Shown here one piece after another: positions 39,985 through 49,215 of a stretch of 64,000 nt of DNA. The translations under genes and the position numbers were made by a program. The notes under the pieces were generated by a model that saw only the letters and a program-made list of their open reading frames with translations, had not been told where the DNA came from and searched no databases. Each line of letters opens with the position of its first letter. The first letter of the stretch is position 1. Source of the stretch: Bradyrhizobiaceae bacterium (lineage in GTDB: Bacteria > Pseudomonadota > Alphaproteobacteria > Rhizobiales > Xanthobacteraceae); NCBI GenBank assembly GCA_947481685.1, contig CANKHA010000008.1:29780-93779 (forward strand), in the 5' to 3' direction.

Positions 39985-40977
39985 ATGCCATCGATTACCG
40001 TCCAGCCGCACCTCATTCTCGAGCGCATCCTGACGCTTGAGATCGTGCGTGTGACGGAACGCGCTGCCGTTTCCGCAGCGCGCCTGCGTGGTCATGGCAA
40101 CGAAAAGGCGGCCGATCAGGCCGCGGTCGACGCCATGCGGCGCGAGCTCAACAAGCTGCCGATCGATGGCACCGTGGTGATCGGCGAGGGCGAGCGCGAC
40201 GAAGCGCCGATGCTGTTCATCGGGGAAGAAGTTGGCGCCAAGAACGGACCCAAGGTCGATATTGCCGTCGATCCGCTGGAAGGCACCACGCTGTGTGCGA
40301 AGAACATGGCCGGCGCGATAGCGACGATGGCAATGGCCGAAGGCGGCACGCTGCTCAATGCGCCTGACGTCTATATGGAAAAGATCGCCGTAGGCCCTGG
40401 CTATCCCAAGGGCGTGGTCGATCTCGATGCCTCGCCCGAGGAGAATATTCGCGCGCTTGCCAAGGCGAAGGATGTGAAGCTTTCCGACATCACAGTGCTG
40501 GTGCTCGACCGCCCACGCCACGCAAATCTTATCGACGCCATCCGCAAGACCGGCGCTTCGGTGTCGCTGATCACCGACGGCGACGTGGCGGGCGTCATCC
40601 ACACGGCCGATCCCGATACCGGCATCGACCTCTATCTCGGCATCGGCGGTGCGCCGGAAGGCGTCCTGGCGGCCGCTGCGCTACGCTGCATCGGCGGCCA
40701 GATGCAGGGACGGCTGATCCTAGACTCTGAGGAGAAGCGCGAGCGTGCGCTGAAGATGGGCATCAAGGACCCGCGCAAGCGCTACGAGATGGAAGACATG
40801 GTGCGGGGCGATTGCCTGTTTTCCGCCACTGGCGTCACCACCGGCTCGATGCTCAGAGGCGTGAAGTTCGGCAAGGACAAGATCGAGACCGAAACCGTGG
40901 TGATGCGCTCCGCCACCGGCACCGTCCGCTGGATCCGGGCCGAGCACCGGCAGCTCGAAAAGTTCCATTTAGATTGA
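39985..40977 (+). CDS. glpX: Class II fructose-1,6-bisphosphatase
   Basis: Hydrolyses fructose-1,6-bisphosphate in gluconeogenesis (and possibly sedoheptulose-bisphosphate in the Calvin cycle of some relatives). The 330-aa length fits. Seen: the lithium-sensitive phosphatase-type metal motif VIGEGERDEAPMLFIGEEVG, VDPLEGTTLCAKN and DGDVAGVIHTADPDTGIDLYLGIGGAPEGVLAA, the conserved substrate-site region of GlpX. It sits between hom and recJ in one direction; this neighbour pair (hom-glpX-recJ) is common in alphaproteobacteria, as far as I recall. Confidence 0.96.
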   Translation: MPSITVQPHLILERILTLEIVRVTERAAVSAARLRGHGNEKAADQAAVDAMRRELNKLPIDGTVVIGEGERDEAPMLFIGEEVGAKNGPKVDIAVDPLEGTTLCAKNMAGAIATMAMAEGGTLLNAPDVYMEKIAVGPGYPKGVVDLDASPEENIRALAKAKDVKLSDITVLVLDRPRHANLIDAIRKTGASVSLITDGDVAGVIHTADPDTGIDLYLGIGGAPEGVLAAAALRCIGGQMQGRLILDSEEKRERALKMGIKDPRKRYEMEDMVRGDCLFSATGVTTGSMLRGVKFGKDKIETETVVMRSATGTVRWIRAEHRQLEKFHLD

Positions 40978-41040
40978 TTTAGCCCGCCTCGTGAATCGGC
41001 TAGACTCGCTTCTGGTCCCCTTTGCGGGCCGGAAGTGGCC

Positions 41041-42855
41041 ATGAACATCGCCTTTTCAAATCGCCTGTTTCTCGGGGTCGAGCACTCCGCCTGTGGGCGT
41101 TCCTGGCGCGACCGGCTCGATGAGCGGGGCGCCGCGAATGCGCTCGCCATCGCGCAGCGGCATAACCTGCCCGAGATGCTGGCGCGCATCCTGGCCGGAC
41201 GGAATGTCGAGATCGACCAGGTTGACAGCTTCCTCGATCCCACCGTCAAGCGGCTGATGCCGGACCCTTATGTGCTGAATGCGATGCAGGCGGCGGCCGA
41301 GCGCATCGCCGATGCCGTGCATAGCGGTGAAAGCGTTGCGATCTTCGGCGACTACGATGTGGATGGCGCGACCTCGACGGCGCTGCTCGCTTTGTTTCTG
41401 CGCGCGGGCGGGCTCGATCCGCTCATCCATATTCCCGACCGCATCTTCGAAGGCTATGGCCCCAACGTGGATGCGATCCGCTCGCTGGCCGAGCGCGGAG
41501 CGAAACTGCTGGTCACGGTGGATTGCGGAACCACCAGCATGGAGCCTTTGGCTGAAGCCCAACGGCTGGGGCTCGATACCGTCGTTCTCGACCATCACCA
41601 GGCCGATGAGCAGCTTCCGGCAGCCGTGGCCGTGGTCAATCCTAACCGGCGCGACGATCTTTCCGGGCTCGGTTATCTCGCTGCCTGTGGTGTGACCTTC
41701 GTAACGCTGGTCGCGGTCAATCGCGAACTGCGGCGTCGCAGTTTCTGGTCTGAGCAACGGCCGGAACCCGATCTCTTGTCATACCTGCATCTGGTGGCGC
41801 TCGGGACGGTTGCCGACGTGGTTCCGTTGAAGGGACTGAACCGCGCCTTCGTGTCGAAGGGGATGATTGCGTTGCGCCGGCGCGAGCATGTCGGCCTGAC
41901 CGCATTGATGGACGTGGCGCGATTGAACAGCCCCCCGGAGCCGTATCATCTCGGCTTCCTGCTTGGTCCGCGCATCAATGCCGGTGGCCGGATCGGCCGC
42001 GCCGATCTCGGCGCGCGGTTGTTAATGGAGAGCGATCCGATCGAGGCCTCACGCATTGCCGCCGAGCTCGACCGGCTCAATCGCGAGCGGCAAGTGATCG
42101 AACAACAGACTCTCGCCGAGGCGGAAGCAGAGGCCATGGCCGCGCTCGGCATTGAAGAAAAAGGTTCGGTCGTGGTGACGGCGGCGGAGGGCTGGCATCC
42201 AGGCGTGGTTGGTCTTGTCGCTGCGCGGCTGAAGGAGCGCTACAACCGTCCTGCCTTCGCCATCGCCATCGATCCTTCCGGCATCGGCACCGGTTCGGGA
42301 CGCTCGATTACCGGCGTCGATCTCGGACAGGCCGTGCGGAATGCGGTGGCTGGCGGTTTGCTGATGAAGGGCGGCGGGCATGCGATGGCCGCGGGCGTCA
42401 CCTTGAAAAAGGGTGCGCTGTCGGAATTCCGCGCCTATCTCGAGCAGGTCTTGAGCGATGCGGTGGCCAACGCGCGGCGGGACGACACGCTGCGCATCGA
42501 TGCGGCTCTATCCGCGTCGGCTGCCAATGCCGAGACCATGGCGCTGATCGCACGGGCAGGGCCATACGGCGCGGGCAATGCCGAACCGATCGTGGCCTTT
42601 CCTCACCACACGGTGGTCTATGCTGACGGTGTGGGCCAAAACCACATCCGCGTGCGGCTGAAGGGCGGCAACGGCAGTTTCGTCAATGCAATCGCCTTCC
42701 GGGCCGCCGGACAGAAACTCGGGAATGCCCTGATGCAAAGCCGTGGCCGGCCGGTTCATGCCGCCGGCTGCCTTTCGATCGACCGATACCAGGGCGAGGA
42801 ACGCGTGCAATTGCGTATCCTCGATATCGCTGCCTCTGACGGCTTTCTGCCTTAA
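41041..42855 (+). CDS. recJ: Single-stranded-DNA-specific exonuclease RecJ
   Basis: 5'-3' exonuclease in recombination and mismatch repair, 604 aa. Seen: the DHH phosphodiesterase motifs FGDYDVDGATSTALL, VDCGTTS and DHHQAD, the spacing glycine-rich GPRINAGGRIGRADLG, a DHHA1 domain with KGGGHAMAAG, and a C-terminal OB-fold region. A GTG at 41035 is six bases upstream in frame; the ATG at 41041 is preferred for spacing from GGAAG. It is the last gene of the alaC-hom-glpX-recJ group. Confidence 0.96.
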   Translation: MNIAFSNRLFLGVEHSACGRSWRDRLDERGAANALAIAQRHNLPEMLARILAGRNVEIDQVDSFLDPTVKRLMPDPYVLNAMQAAAERIADAVHSGESVAIFGDYDVDGATSTALLALFLRAGGLDPLIHIPDRIFEGYGPNVDAIRSLAERGAKLLVTVDCGTTSMEPLAEAQRLGLDTVVLDHHQADEQLPAAVAVVNPNRRDDLSGLGYLAACGVTFVTLVAVNRELRRRSFWSEQRPEPDLLSYLHLVALGTVADVVPLKGLNRAFVSKGMIALRRREHVGLTALMDVARLNSPPEPYHLGFLLGPRINAGGRIGRADLGARLLMESDPIEASRIAAELDRLNRERQVIEQQTLAEAEAEAMAALGIEEKGSVVVTAAEGWHPGVVGLVAARLKERYNRPAFAIAIDPSGIGTGSGRSITGVDLGQAVRNAVAGGLLMKGGGHAMAAGVTLKKGALSEFRAYLEQVLSDAVANARRDDTLRIDAALSASAANAETMALIARAGPYGAGNAEPIVAFPHHTVVYADGVGQNHIRVRLKGGNGSFVNAIAFRAAGQKLGNALMQSRGRPVHAAGCLSIDRYQGEERVQLRILDIAASDGFLP

Positions 42856-42895
42856 TCCGATGCGACAGAGCATCCCCTCGTAACCGGATCCTGCA

Positions 42896-44587
42896 ATGCC
42901 CACGCGCCGCGATTTGCTACAGGCCGGCGCCGCCGCGGCGGCGATTGTTGCTGGCGGGCGTCTTGGCGGGCTTCGCGGCGCAATGGCGCAGCAGAAGCTG
43001 ACCGAGGCGGAACTCCTGAATTTCCCCCGGCTGGGCAATGTCACGCTGTTGCATTGCGCCGATCTGCACGGACAGCTGCTGCCGGTCTGGCTGCGTGAGC
43101 CGTCGCTGAACCGCGGCTTCGCGGAAGCGCGCGGCACCCCGCCCCATATCTCCGGCCGTGAATTCCTGCGGCACTACGATATCCCGCTGAAATCCGCGTC
43201 AGCCTACGCGCTTACCTCGGAGGACTTCGCAGCGCTTGCGCAAAGCTACGGCCGCATTGGCGGGCTCGACCGCATGGCGACCGTGGTGAAGTCGGTGCGG
43301 GCGGAACGCGGGCAGGACCGCGTGTTGCTGCTCGACGGTGGCGATACGTTTCACGGCTCGCTCGGCAGCCTGCGCACCAAGGGCCAGGACGTTGCCGATT
43401 GCTTCAAGCTGTTGAAGCCCGATGCGGCGACCGCGCATTGGGAATTCACTTACGGTGAGGCCCGGGCGAAGGAGTTGATATCGGGTCTCGGTTATCCGGT
43501 GTTGGCGCTCAATGTGCGCGACATCGACAACAAGAATGTTTTCGCTCCTTATAAAATTTTCGAGAAGGGCGGTGTCCGGATCGCCGTGCTGGGCCATGCT
43601 TATCCGCACACGGCGCTGGTTCACCCGCGCGTCGCCTTGCCGCCGTGGAATTTCAGCCTGAGCGAGAACGAAATTCGCGCGGCCATCGACAAGGCGCGCC
43701 GCGAGGGTGTTTCGCTTGTGGTGCTGCTGTCGCAAAACGGTTTTGATGCAGACCGCAAGCTGGCGTCGCACGTCGATGGCATCGACGTCATCCTGACATC
43801 GCATGGCGACGATGCGCTGCCCGAGCCCGTGCGTATCGGCAAGACTCTGATCGTGACCTCGGGGAGCCACGGCAAATTCATTTCGCGGCTGGACCTCGAT
43901 GTGCGCGCTGAAGGCGTGCGCGATTTCCATTACAAACTAATCCCGTTGTTTTCCGATGCGATCCATCCCGATCCGGACATGGCGGTAGCGATCGAAAAGG
44001 CGAGGGCGCCTTACGCTGCCGAGGCGGCGCGGGAAATCGGACACACCGAATCCCTGTTGTACCGGCGCGATACCTTCCGAGGCACATTCTGCGATCTGGT
44101 TTGCTCTGCATTGCAGACGCAGCGCGATGGCGAGATTGCATTTTCTCCCGGTTACCGCTGGGGAACGACAGTGCTTCCGGGCGCAGCCATCACCGTGGAG
44201 GATATCTTCAGTGGCACGGCCATCAGCTATCCGCAGGTTTTCCGCACCACGATGACAGGCCAGCACATCAAGTATCTGCTGGAAGACGCCGCCGACAGTC
44301 TCTGCAACACCGATCCTTACCAGCGGTTCGGTGGCGACATGGTTCGCTGTGGCGGGTTACGCTATCAGCTCGATCCGCGGAAGAACGCAGGCAGCCGGAT
44401 CTCTGCACTCGAGCACATGGCGACCGGAAAGCCGCTCGATCCGGCCAGGAGCTATACGGTCGCCGGTTGGGGCAGCGTCGGCGATACGCTGGAAGGCCCG
44501 CCGGTGTGGGACGTAATCGAAGCCCATCTCGGCCAGATCAAGACTGTGCGCTCCAAGCCCCAGACCACCGTCCGGGTTGTCGGCTGA
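42896..44587 (+). CDS. soxB: SoxB-like metallophosphoesterase (divergent)
   Basis: SoxB hydrolyses the sulfate from SoxY-bound thiosulfate intermediates in the periplasm. This 563-aa protein has a Tat-type start (TRRDLLQAGAAAAA), DLHGQLLPVW with Asp56 and His58, LLDGGDTFHG with Asp150, and AHWEFTYG with His181, all like SoxB. Two canonical ligand positions differ: LSHNG reads LSQNG (Gln280), and GHTHD reads SHGDD (His303 kept, Asp305 in place of the second His). No soxXYZA, soxV or soxCD is in the window. Its activity cannot be assumed. The gene starts 41 bases after recJ. Confidence 0.7.
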   Translation: MPTRRDLLQAGAAAAAIVAGGRLGGLRGAMAQQKLTEAELLNFPRLGNVTLLHCADLHGQLLPVWLREPSLNRGFAEARGTPPHISGREFLRHYDIPLKSASAYALTSEDFAALAQSYGRIGGLDRMATVVKSVRAERGQDRVLLLDGGDTFHGSLGSLRTKGQDVADCFKLLKPDAATAHWEFTYGEARAKELISGLGYPVLALNVRDIDNKNVFAPYKIFEKGGVRIAVLGHAYPHTALVHPRVALPPWNFSLSENEIRAAIDKARREGVSLVVLLSQNGFDADRKLASHVDGIDVILTSHGDDALPEPVRIGKTLIVTSGSHGKFISRLDLDVRAEGVRDFHYKLIPLFSDAIHPDPDMAVAIEKARAPYAAEAAREIGHTESLLYRRDTFRGTFCDLVCSALQTQRDGEIAFSPGYRWGTTVLPGAAITVEDIFSGTAISYPQVFRTTMTGQHIKYLLEDAADSLCNTDPYQRFGGDMVRCGGLRYQLDPRKNAGSRISALEHMATGKPLDPARSYTVAGWGSVGDTLEGPPVWDVIEAHLGQIKTVRSKPQTTVRVVG

Positions 44588-44656
44588 GGACGCTTTGCGT
44601 CTCCCCCGGATCATGCGCTAGACATCCGCCGGACACGAACGGGGCGGGGATAACGC

Positions 44657-45646
44657 ATGGGCAAGCTTCAGTTATCGGTGGCCGTTGGGCCTTATGACCG
44701 TACCCGCGCCCTGATCGATGGCTCGGTGCAGATCGACGGCGTCGATCCTGTCTGCATGACACTGTCGCCGGAAGAGATTTTCTTCCGCGCCTTCCGGCAT
44801 GCCGAGTTCGATGTTTGTGAATTGTCGCTGTCGAGCTTCACGGTCAAAACCGCGCAGGGCAATTGCCCCTATGTTGGCATCCCGGCCTTCGTCTCGCGCA
44901 CCTTCCGGCACACCTCGATCTATGTGCGCACCGACCGCATCAAGAAGCCCGCAGACCTGAAGGGCAAGAAGGTGGGCGTGCCGGAATATCAGCTTACCGC
45001 CAATGTCTGGGCGCGGGCGATCCTGGAAGATGATTTCGGCGTCAAGGCGTCGGACATTTCCTGGGTGCGCGGACCGATCACCGATGCCGAGCGGCCTGAG
45101 AAAATCTCGATCAAGTTGCCACCTGATGTGAAGTTGCAGGATGGGCCGGAAGGCAAGACGATTTCACAACTGCTGGCAGATGGCGAGATCGACGGCTTCA
45201 TTGCGCCGCGCGCGCCGGACCTCGACCTGCGCAAGCACCCGAATATCGGCTGGCTGTTTCCCGATCCGACCGCTGCGGCCAAGGATTACTACAAGCGGAC
45301 CGGCATTTTTCCGATAATGCATTTGCTCGGTGTGAAGCGTGAACTGGTGCAGCAGCATCCGTGGTTGCCGGCAGCACTGCTCAAGGCATTCGAGCAGGCA
45401 AAATCCGCGGCGTTGCATTTGCTCCACGACACCTCAGCCACGAAGGTCACGTTGCCTTTCGTCGAGGAGAACCTGAAAGCCGCACGCGAGCTGATGGGCG
45501 AGGACTTCTGGCCTTACGGCCTTGGGCCAAACCGCAAGACGCTGAACGCTTTCCTCGCGCGGCACCATGCGGAAGGTTTGTCGTCACGGCTGGTCAAGGC
45601 GGATGAACTCTTTCATCCCTCGACCCATGAGAGCTTCAAGATCTGA
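44657..45646 (+). CDS. Pht5-like / ABC substrate-binding-type protein
   Basis: A 329-aa protein of the periplasmic-binding-protein-like fold that databases often call 4,5-dihydroxyphthalate decarboxylase or ABC transporter substrate-binding protein. Seen: DPVCMTLSPEEIFFRAFRHAEFDVCELS, DLKGKKVGVPEYQLTANVWARAILEDDFGV and GEIDGFIAPRAPD, typical of this group. No signal peptide is apparent, which argues for a cytoplasmic enzyme or an unusual binding protein. It is 69 bases after the SoxB-like gene on the same strand; a joint role is speculation. Confidence 0.75.
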   Translation: MGKLQLSVAVGPYDRTRALIDGSVQIDGVDPVCMTLSPEEIFFRAFRHAEFDVCELSLSSFTVKTAQGNCPYVGIPAFVSRTFRHTSIYVRTDRIKKPADLKGKKVGVPEYQLTANVWARAILEDDFGVKASDISWVRGPITDAERPEKISIKLPPDVKLQDGPEGKTISQLLADGEIDGFIAPRAPDLDLRKHPNIGWLFPDPTAAAKDYYKRTGIFPIMHLLGVKRELVQQHPWLPAALLKAFEQAKSAALHLLHDTSATKVTLPFVEENLKAARELMGEDFWPYGLGPNRKTLNAFLARHHAEGLSSRLVKADELFHPSTHESFKI

Positions 45647-45681
45647 CTCAATGCCATCCCGGACGACGAGTGAAATGAGCC

Positions 45682-45719
45682 GAGCCGGGACCCAGAAATA
45701 AAAAGATGGGTCCCGGCTC
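45682..45719. repeat. Nested palindromic intergenic repeat / terminator
   Basis: A perfect 13-bp stem (45682-45694 with 45707-45719, core CCGGGACCCA) has a 12-base A-rich loop. It lies inside a wider imperfect palindrome whose outer arms read ATCCCGG near 45657 and CCGGGAT near 45733. Such GC-rich repeats recur between genes in Bradyrhizobium-type chromosomes. It lies between two convergent genes and could end both transcripts. Confidence 0.65.
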
Positions 45720-45753
45720 TCGTTAGCTCGGCCGGGATGACAACTGGAAGTCA

Positions 45754-46995
45754 TTAGCCTTTCCGAATTCCTGCGAGGACCTTGAGCCCGGGATAGCCGT
45801 CGGCGGGTGTGATGCCGACTTTCTCCTGAAATTTGCGCACAGCCTTCATGGTGTCGGGACCGACACGTCCGTCCGTGGTGCCGGTGTCAAACCCCATCGC
45901 GGTGAGACGCCTCTGGATTTCCTGCAACTCGGCAAGTGTCAGCCGGCGTTCGCCGCCGGGAAATTGCTGCTGGAAGTCCGGCATACCGCGGATCAGGTCG
46001 CCGAGGTGCAGCAGCGCCAGCGTGTAGGAGTCGGAGGGGTTGTAGGCGCGGAAGGCGAAGTAGTTTTGCCCAATCAGGAAAGCGGGGCCGCCGCGCTCGG
46101 GAATCCAGAGGCGTACTTCGTCGCCCGGCCGCGCGAAAGCGGCGCCATCGGCGCGTGTCACGCCGAGATCCTTCCATTTGGCGTAGCTCCGCTTTGTCCG
46201 CTTGTCGGCGAGCTGGCGGTTGAAGCTTTCCGATAGCTTGACCTCGCAGCCCCAGATTTCGTTCGGCCGGTAACTTCCGCGCTTGGCGATATAGGCGGCG
46301 GTGCCGCCGAGCGCGTCTTCCGGCTGGAACGGCGTGATCTTGCCGTCCTTGTTGTAGTCGATGCCCATGTTCAGCCAGACCTCGGGCATCCATTGGGTGT
46401 GGCCCATGGCGCCGGCCCAGGAGCCGATCATCTGCGCCGGTTGTGCCCAGCCGCGCTGGATGATGACCAGCGCATTGAGCAATTCCGCTTCCCAGTATTT
46501 GCGCCGGCGCGGTTCGCCCCAGGCCAGCGCCGCCAATGCGGGAATGATCGGCCGCATGTATTTCGGGTTGTCGACCACGTCGCCGAAGGAAGACTCCATG
46601 CCCCAGAGACCGAGCATGAGATAGCGATCGACGCCGTAGTCGCTTTCGATCCTGGCCAGCAGCTTTTCGTATTCCGTCGCGCGCTTCTTGCCCGTGATGA
46701 CGCGGTGATCGGAGCAGCGGCGGTTGACGTATTGCCAGAGCTTTTCGGTGAATTCGGGTTGCGCGCTGTTTTGCGCATAGACCGTGGTGTCCGGTTTCAA
46801 GCCGTTCATCACGCGGTCGTAGGTTTCTGATGAGACACCGCGGGCGAGGGCGCGTGGTTTGAACCCGGCAACCCATCGTTCAAAGCCGGTTGAGGCACGC
46901 TGTGCCTCTGCAGCACTGCAGGTAGCAAACAGGGCGAGAGAGCCAAGTGTGCCGGAAATCAGCGTTCGACGAGAGAGATTCGACATGCGCGGCAT
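45754..46995 (-). CDS. Lytic murein transglycosylase (MltB type)
   Basis: Cleaves peptidoglycan glycan chains to anhydro-muropeptides in the periplasm; 413 aa. Seen: an N-terminal export signal with SRRTLISG (Tat-like) and a Ala-rich end, the SLT/MltB catalytic domain with Glu134 in LLGLWGMESSFGD, NADYNKDGKITPFQPEDALGG-type features, and a C-terminal peptidoglycan-binding domain (about 345-410, RLTAMGFDTGTTDGRVGPDT). ATG 46995 is used; ATG 46986 is an alternative. It is the last of three minus-strand envelope genes (with 47038 and 47478 upstream), though a 42-base gap may hold a separate start. Confidence 0.9.
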   Translation of the reverse strand: MPRMSNLSRRTLISGTLGSLALFATCSAAEAQRASTGFERWVAGFKPRALARGVSSETYDRVMNGLKPDTTVYAQNSAQPEFTEKLWQYVNRRCSDHRVITGKKRATEYEKLLARIESDYGVDRYLMLGLWGMESSFGDVVDNPKYMRPIIPALAALAWGEPRRRKYWEAELLNALVIIQRGWAQPAQMIGSWAGAMGHTQWMPEVWLNMGIDYNKDGKITPFQPEDALGGTAAYIAKRGSYRPNEIWGCEVKLSESFNRQLADKRTKRSYAKWKDLGVTRADGAAFARPGDEVRLWIPERGGPAFLIGQNYFAFRAYNPSDSYTLALLHLGDLIRGMPDFQQQFPGGERRLTLAELQEIQRRLTAMGFDTGTTDGRVGPDTMKAVRKFQEKVGITPADGYPGLKVLAGIRKG

Positions 46996-47037
46996 TCTAG
47001 CTGCGCAAACGGATGAGGCAATTGCGGCAAAATGCGC

Positions 47038-47463
47038 TCAGTAACGTGTGTTGTCGGGATATCTGTAGGTCGGAGCGATGAAGGTTGTGAAGCCGGAGGG
47101 CTGCGCGATGCGCATTTCCCTGGCGGCAGCTTGCTGCTTTAGCTTTCTCTCCCTCTCTCGCTTCGCCTTGAGCCGGAGGCGTTTCTTGCGGCTTTCTTCG
47201 TCGCTGGCGTCTGGAGAGGCTTTCGCGCCATCTCGCGTTTCCGGGTCAACATCTCTGGAGCGAGAGATGCTTCCGGTCGTCGTCACGTCGAGATTGGAAT
47301 AGACCTTGCCGCCGCCGCTGATGAGACCGGAGCTGCTGCCGGAGGCACCAGGGGAAAGCTTGCCGTTGCTCGAGATCTCCTGCGCCTTGACGGGGAAGGT
47401 TCCAAGGGCAAGCAGGAGCGCCAGGAGAAGCGTTTTGGGGAACTGCAAGAGTTTGCCGTGCAT
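47038..47463 (-). CDS. Small secreted protein, Ser/Gly-rich with a basic C-terminus
   Basis: I do not recognise a domain. The 141-aa protein has a signal peptide (residues 1-27, ending VKA), a Gly/Ser-rich segment (NGKLSPGASGSSSGLISGGG), then a strongly basic helical stretch (SRKKRLRLKAKRERERKLKQQ) and a Tyr/Pro tail. It may bind peptidoglycan or acidic envelope polymers by charge, but that is a guess. It begins 14 bases after the stop of the M23 peptidase gene on the same strand and likely belongs to its transcript. Confidence 0.65.
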   Translation of the reverse strand: MHGKLLQFPKTLLLALLLALGTFPVKAQEISSNGKLSPGASGSSSGLISGGGKVYSNLDVTTTGSISRSRDVDPETRDGAKASPDASDEESRKKRLRLKAKRERERKLKQQAAAREMRIAQPSGFTTFIAPTYRYPDNTRY

Positions 47464-47477
47464 GGTGCACTCGTGCG

Positions 47478-49100
47478 CTATTTGTGACGCTTGTGGTAGG
47501 CGGCGAAGCGTTTCTTGCGTGTGCTCTTGCGTATATTTTTCCGGGGAGCCTTGGACTCGCTTGGGACGCTGGCGGTTTGTACGATGTCGCTATCGGGAAT
47601 ACGGGTGATCTCTTCCTGAATTTCCATTCCGCGGCCGCCGAGCAACCGTTCGTAGGACGATACCAGCGTCATATAAGGATTGACCAGTACCCAACCATCT
47701 TTGGTCGGCACCTGCATGTCGAAATGCAGGTGGTAGCTGGTGCCTCCCTCACGGCCATTGAAGTTGCTGACCTTGCCGATGATCTCGCCTTCCTGCACAA
47801 CGCGGCCGCTGAAAAACCCGTCAGCATCCACCGCCTTGGGGTTCATGTGCAGGTAGCGGAATCGTACATGCGTGCCGGGTGCGTTTGCGACGACCACCAG
47901 GCCTTCCTGGCGGGGCGAGCGCAACACCGTGCCTTCATGCACCGCCACCACGCGATGATTGCCGCGACCGCACTCATCATTGTCGCGGCTCGAAAGCGCG
48001 CAGCCCACGGGAACCAGATCCTGTCCCTGATGCCCGAACCCTGATGGGCATTGGCCTACAAAGAATGAGCGGCTCTCGCAGAAATTGTCCCGCCAAGGAT
48101 ACATATTCTGGCCGCCGTTCGGCATATCGGCCGCGGCGATCTGTTTGCCCGGCGCACACCGGAAGGGGGCGCCGTAACGCCGCACAGTCCGCGAGTCCCC
48201 GAGTTCGGCTGTACAGTCGCCGATGTTGATGTACATCTGCGAATAAGCCTGAGCAGGTGCGTCCGCGAGCGGAAAGCGGATCGGCGCGAATACCGTGTAA
48301 TCCACGTCGCCTCCGCGACGGCGTGAATCTGTCCCGGAGATCAGCTTGCCCGGCGGGTGATAGCTGAAGATGGTGGAGTTTTTTTCCGGCCGGGCCTCAG
48401 GCATCGGTGCGGCGGACGCGACCAGCGATTGCGGCGTTCCGCCTGCGATGTTCAACGTCTTCAGGAAACGCGCGACGACGGGATGGGCTTCCTGGCATGA
48501 CAGGCGCCGTGAGTTGCCCTCGTAACACTCGATCGACACGTCGTAGAGCACGCCGTAGCGCGTGAAGAGATAGCGCATGTGGCTCTCGAGATAGAGCCGC
48601 CGCATGTCGGAGAATTCTGCCTGCAGGCCAGCGAGGGGCTTTTCTTCGCCGCCCATGCGCGCTTCAAGCTCATAAAGGAAAGCAAATCCGCTGATGTGGA
48701 CTTCAACGGCGCGCGGCTTCGATCGCGTATCGCTCTCCGGAAGGGTGATGGAGAATGCAGCGTCATAGCCGGCGGGACCGGCCAGAAAAAACTTCGGTTT
48801 TCCGAAGTCCGTCAGGAAACCGGATTGCTCGCCAGCCTTGCGCTGCAGGAGGGCATCGCGATCGAACGGCAGCAGCACCGGCACCGGGCTGGCCGCGATA
48901 TTGGGAAACACCGAACCGGTCGCGTGATTGAGATATGCGAGCGTGTCGACGTCAGGAGCCGATCCCAGCCCGTCAAGCGTCGCGCGCGCTGCGTCCCAAT
49001 CCACGCTGGTGCTGGAAATCTGGGGGGGCTTGAAATCCTGCGCGGGTGCGCAAACGGCGCCAAACAGCAACAGCAAACAAGCGATAGCACTGGCTCGCAA
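47478..49100 (-). CDS. Secreted M23 family peptidase
   Basis: Periplasmic peptidoglycan endopeptidase or LytM-type regulator, 540 aa from the TTG at 49100. Seen: a signal peptide ending CAPAQ, a long N-terminal domain without a known motif, a zinc motif GFGHQGQDL (His357 and Asp361), HMNPK, and the final YHLHFD (His457 and His459), so the M23 metal site is complete. The C-terminus is very basic (about 30 residues of Lys/Arg). The TTG is chosen for GGGGGAG upstream; an alternative TTG at 49157 adds 19 residues and hides the signal peptide. The gene is 115 bases after efp. Confidence 0.8.
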   Translation of the reverse strand: MRASAIACLLLLFGAVCAPAQDFKPPQISSTSVDWDAARATLDGLGSAPDVDTLAYLNHATGSVFPNIAASPVPVLLPFDRDALLQRKAGEQSGFLTDFGKPKFFLAGPAGYDAAFSITLPESDTRSKPRAVEVHISGFAFLYELEARMGGEEKPLAGLQAEFSDMRRLYLESHMRYLFTRYGVLYDVSIECYEGNSRRLSCQEAHPVVARFLKTLNIAGGTPQSLVASAAPMPEARPEKNSTIFSYHPPGKLISGTDSRRRGGDVDYTVFAPIRFPLADAPAQAYSQMYINIGDCTAELGDSRTVRRYGAPFRCAPGKQIAAADMPNGGQNMYPWRDNFCESRSFFVGQCPSGFGHQGQDLVPVGCALSSRDNDECGRGNHRVVAVHEGTVLRSPRQEGLVVVANAPGTHVRFRYLHMNPKAVDADGFFSGRVVQEGEIIGKVSNFNGREGGTSYHLHFDMQVPTKDGWVLVNPYMTLVSSYERLLGGRGMEIQEEITRIPDSDIVQTASVPSESKAPRKNIRKSTRKKRFAAYHKRHK

Positions 49101-49215
49101 GACGCTCCCCCGTCGCGGATCGATTCCGCGATCGGCGGCAAGTTTAACGAGCGGCAACAGGGAGCGCTACAGGCCCAGGCGCCGCTTGAGGATATCCAGA
49201 TGGGCCGCTTAGGGA

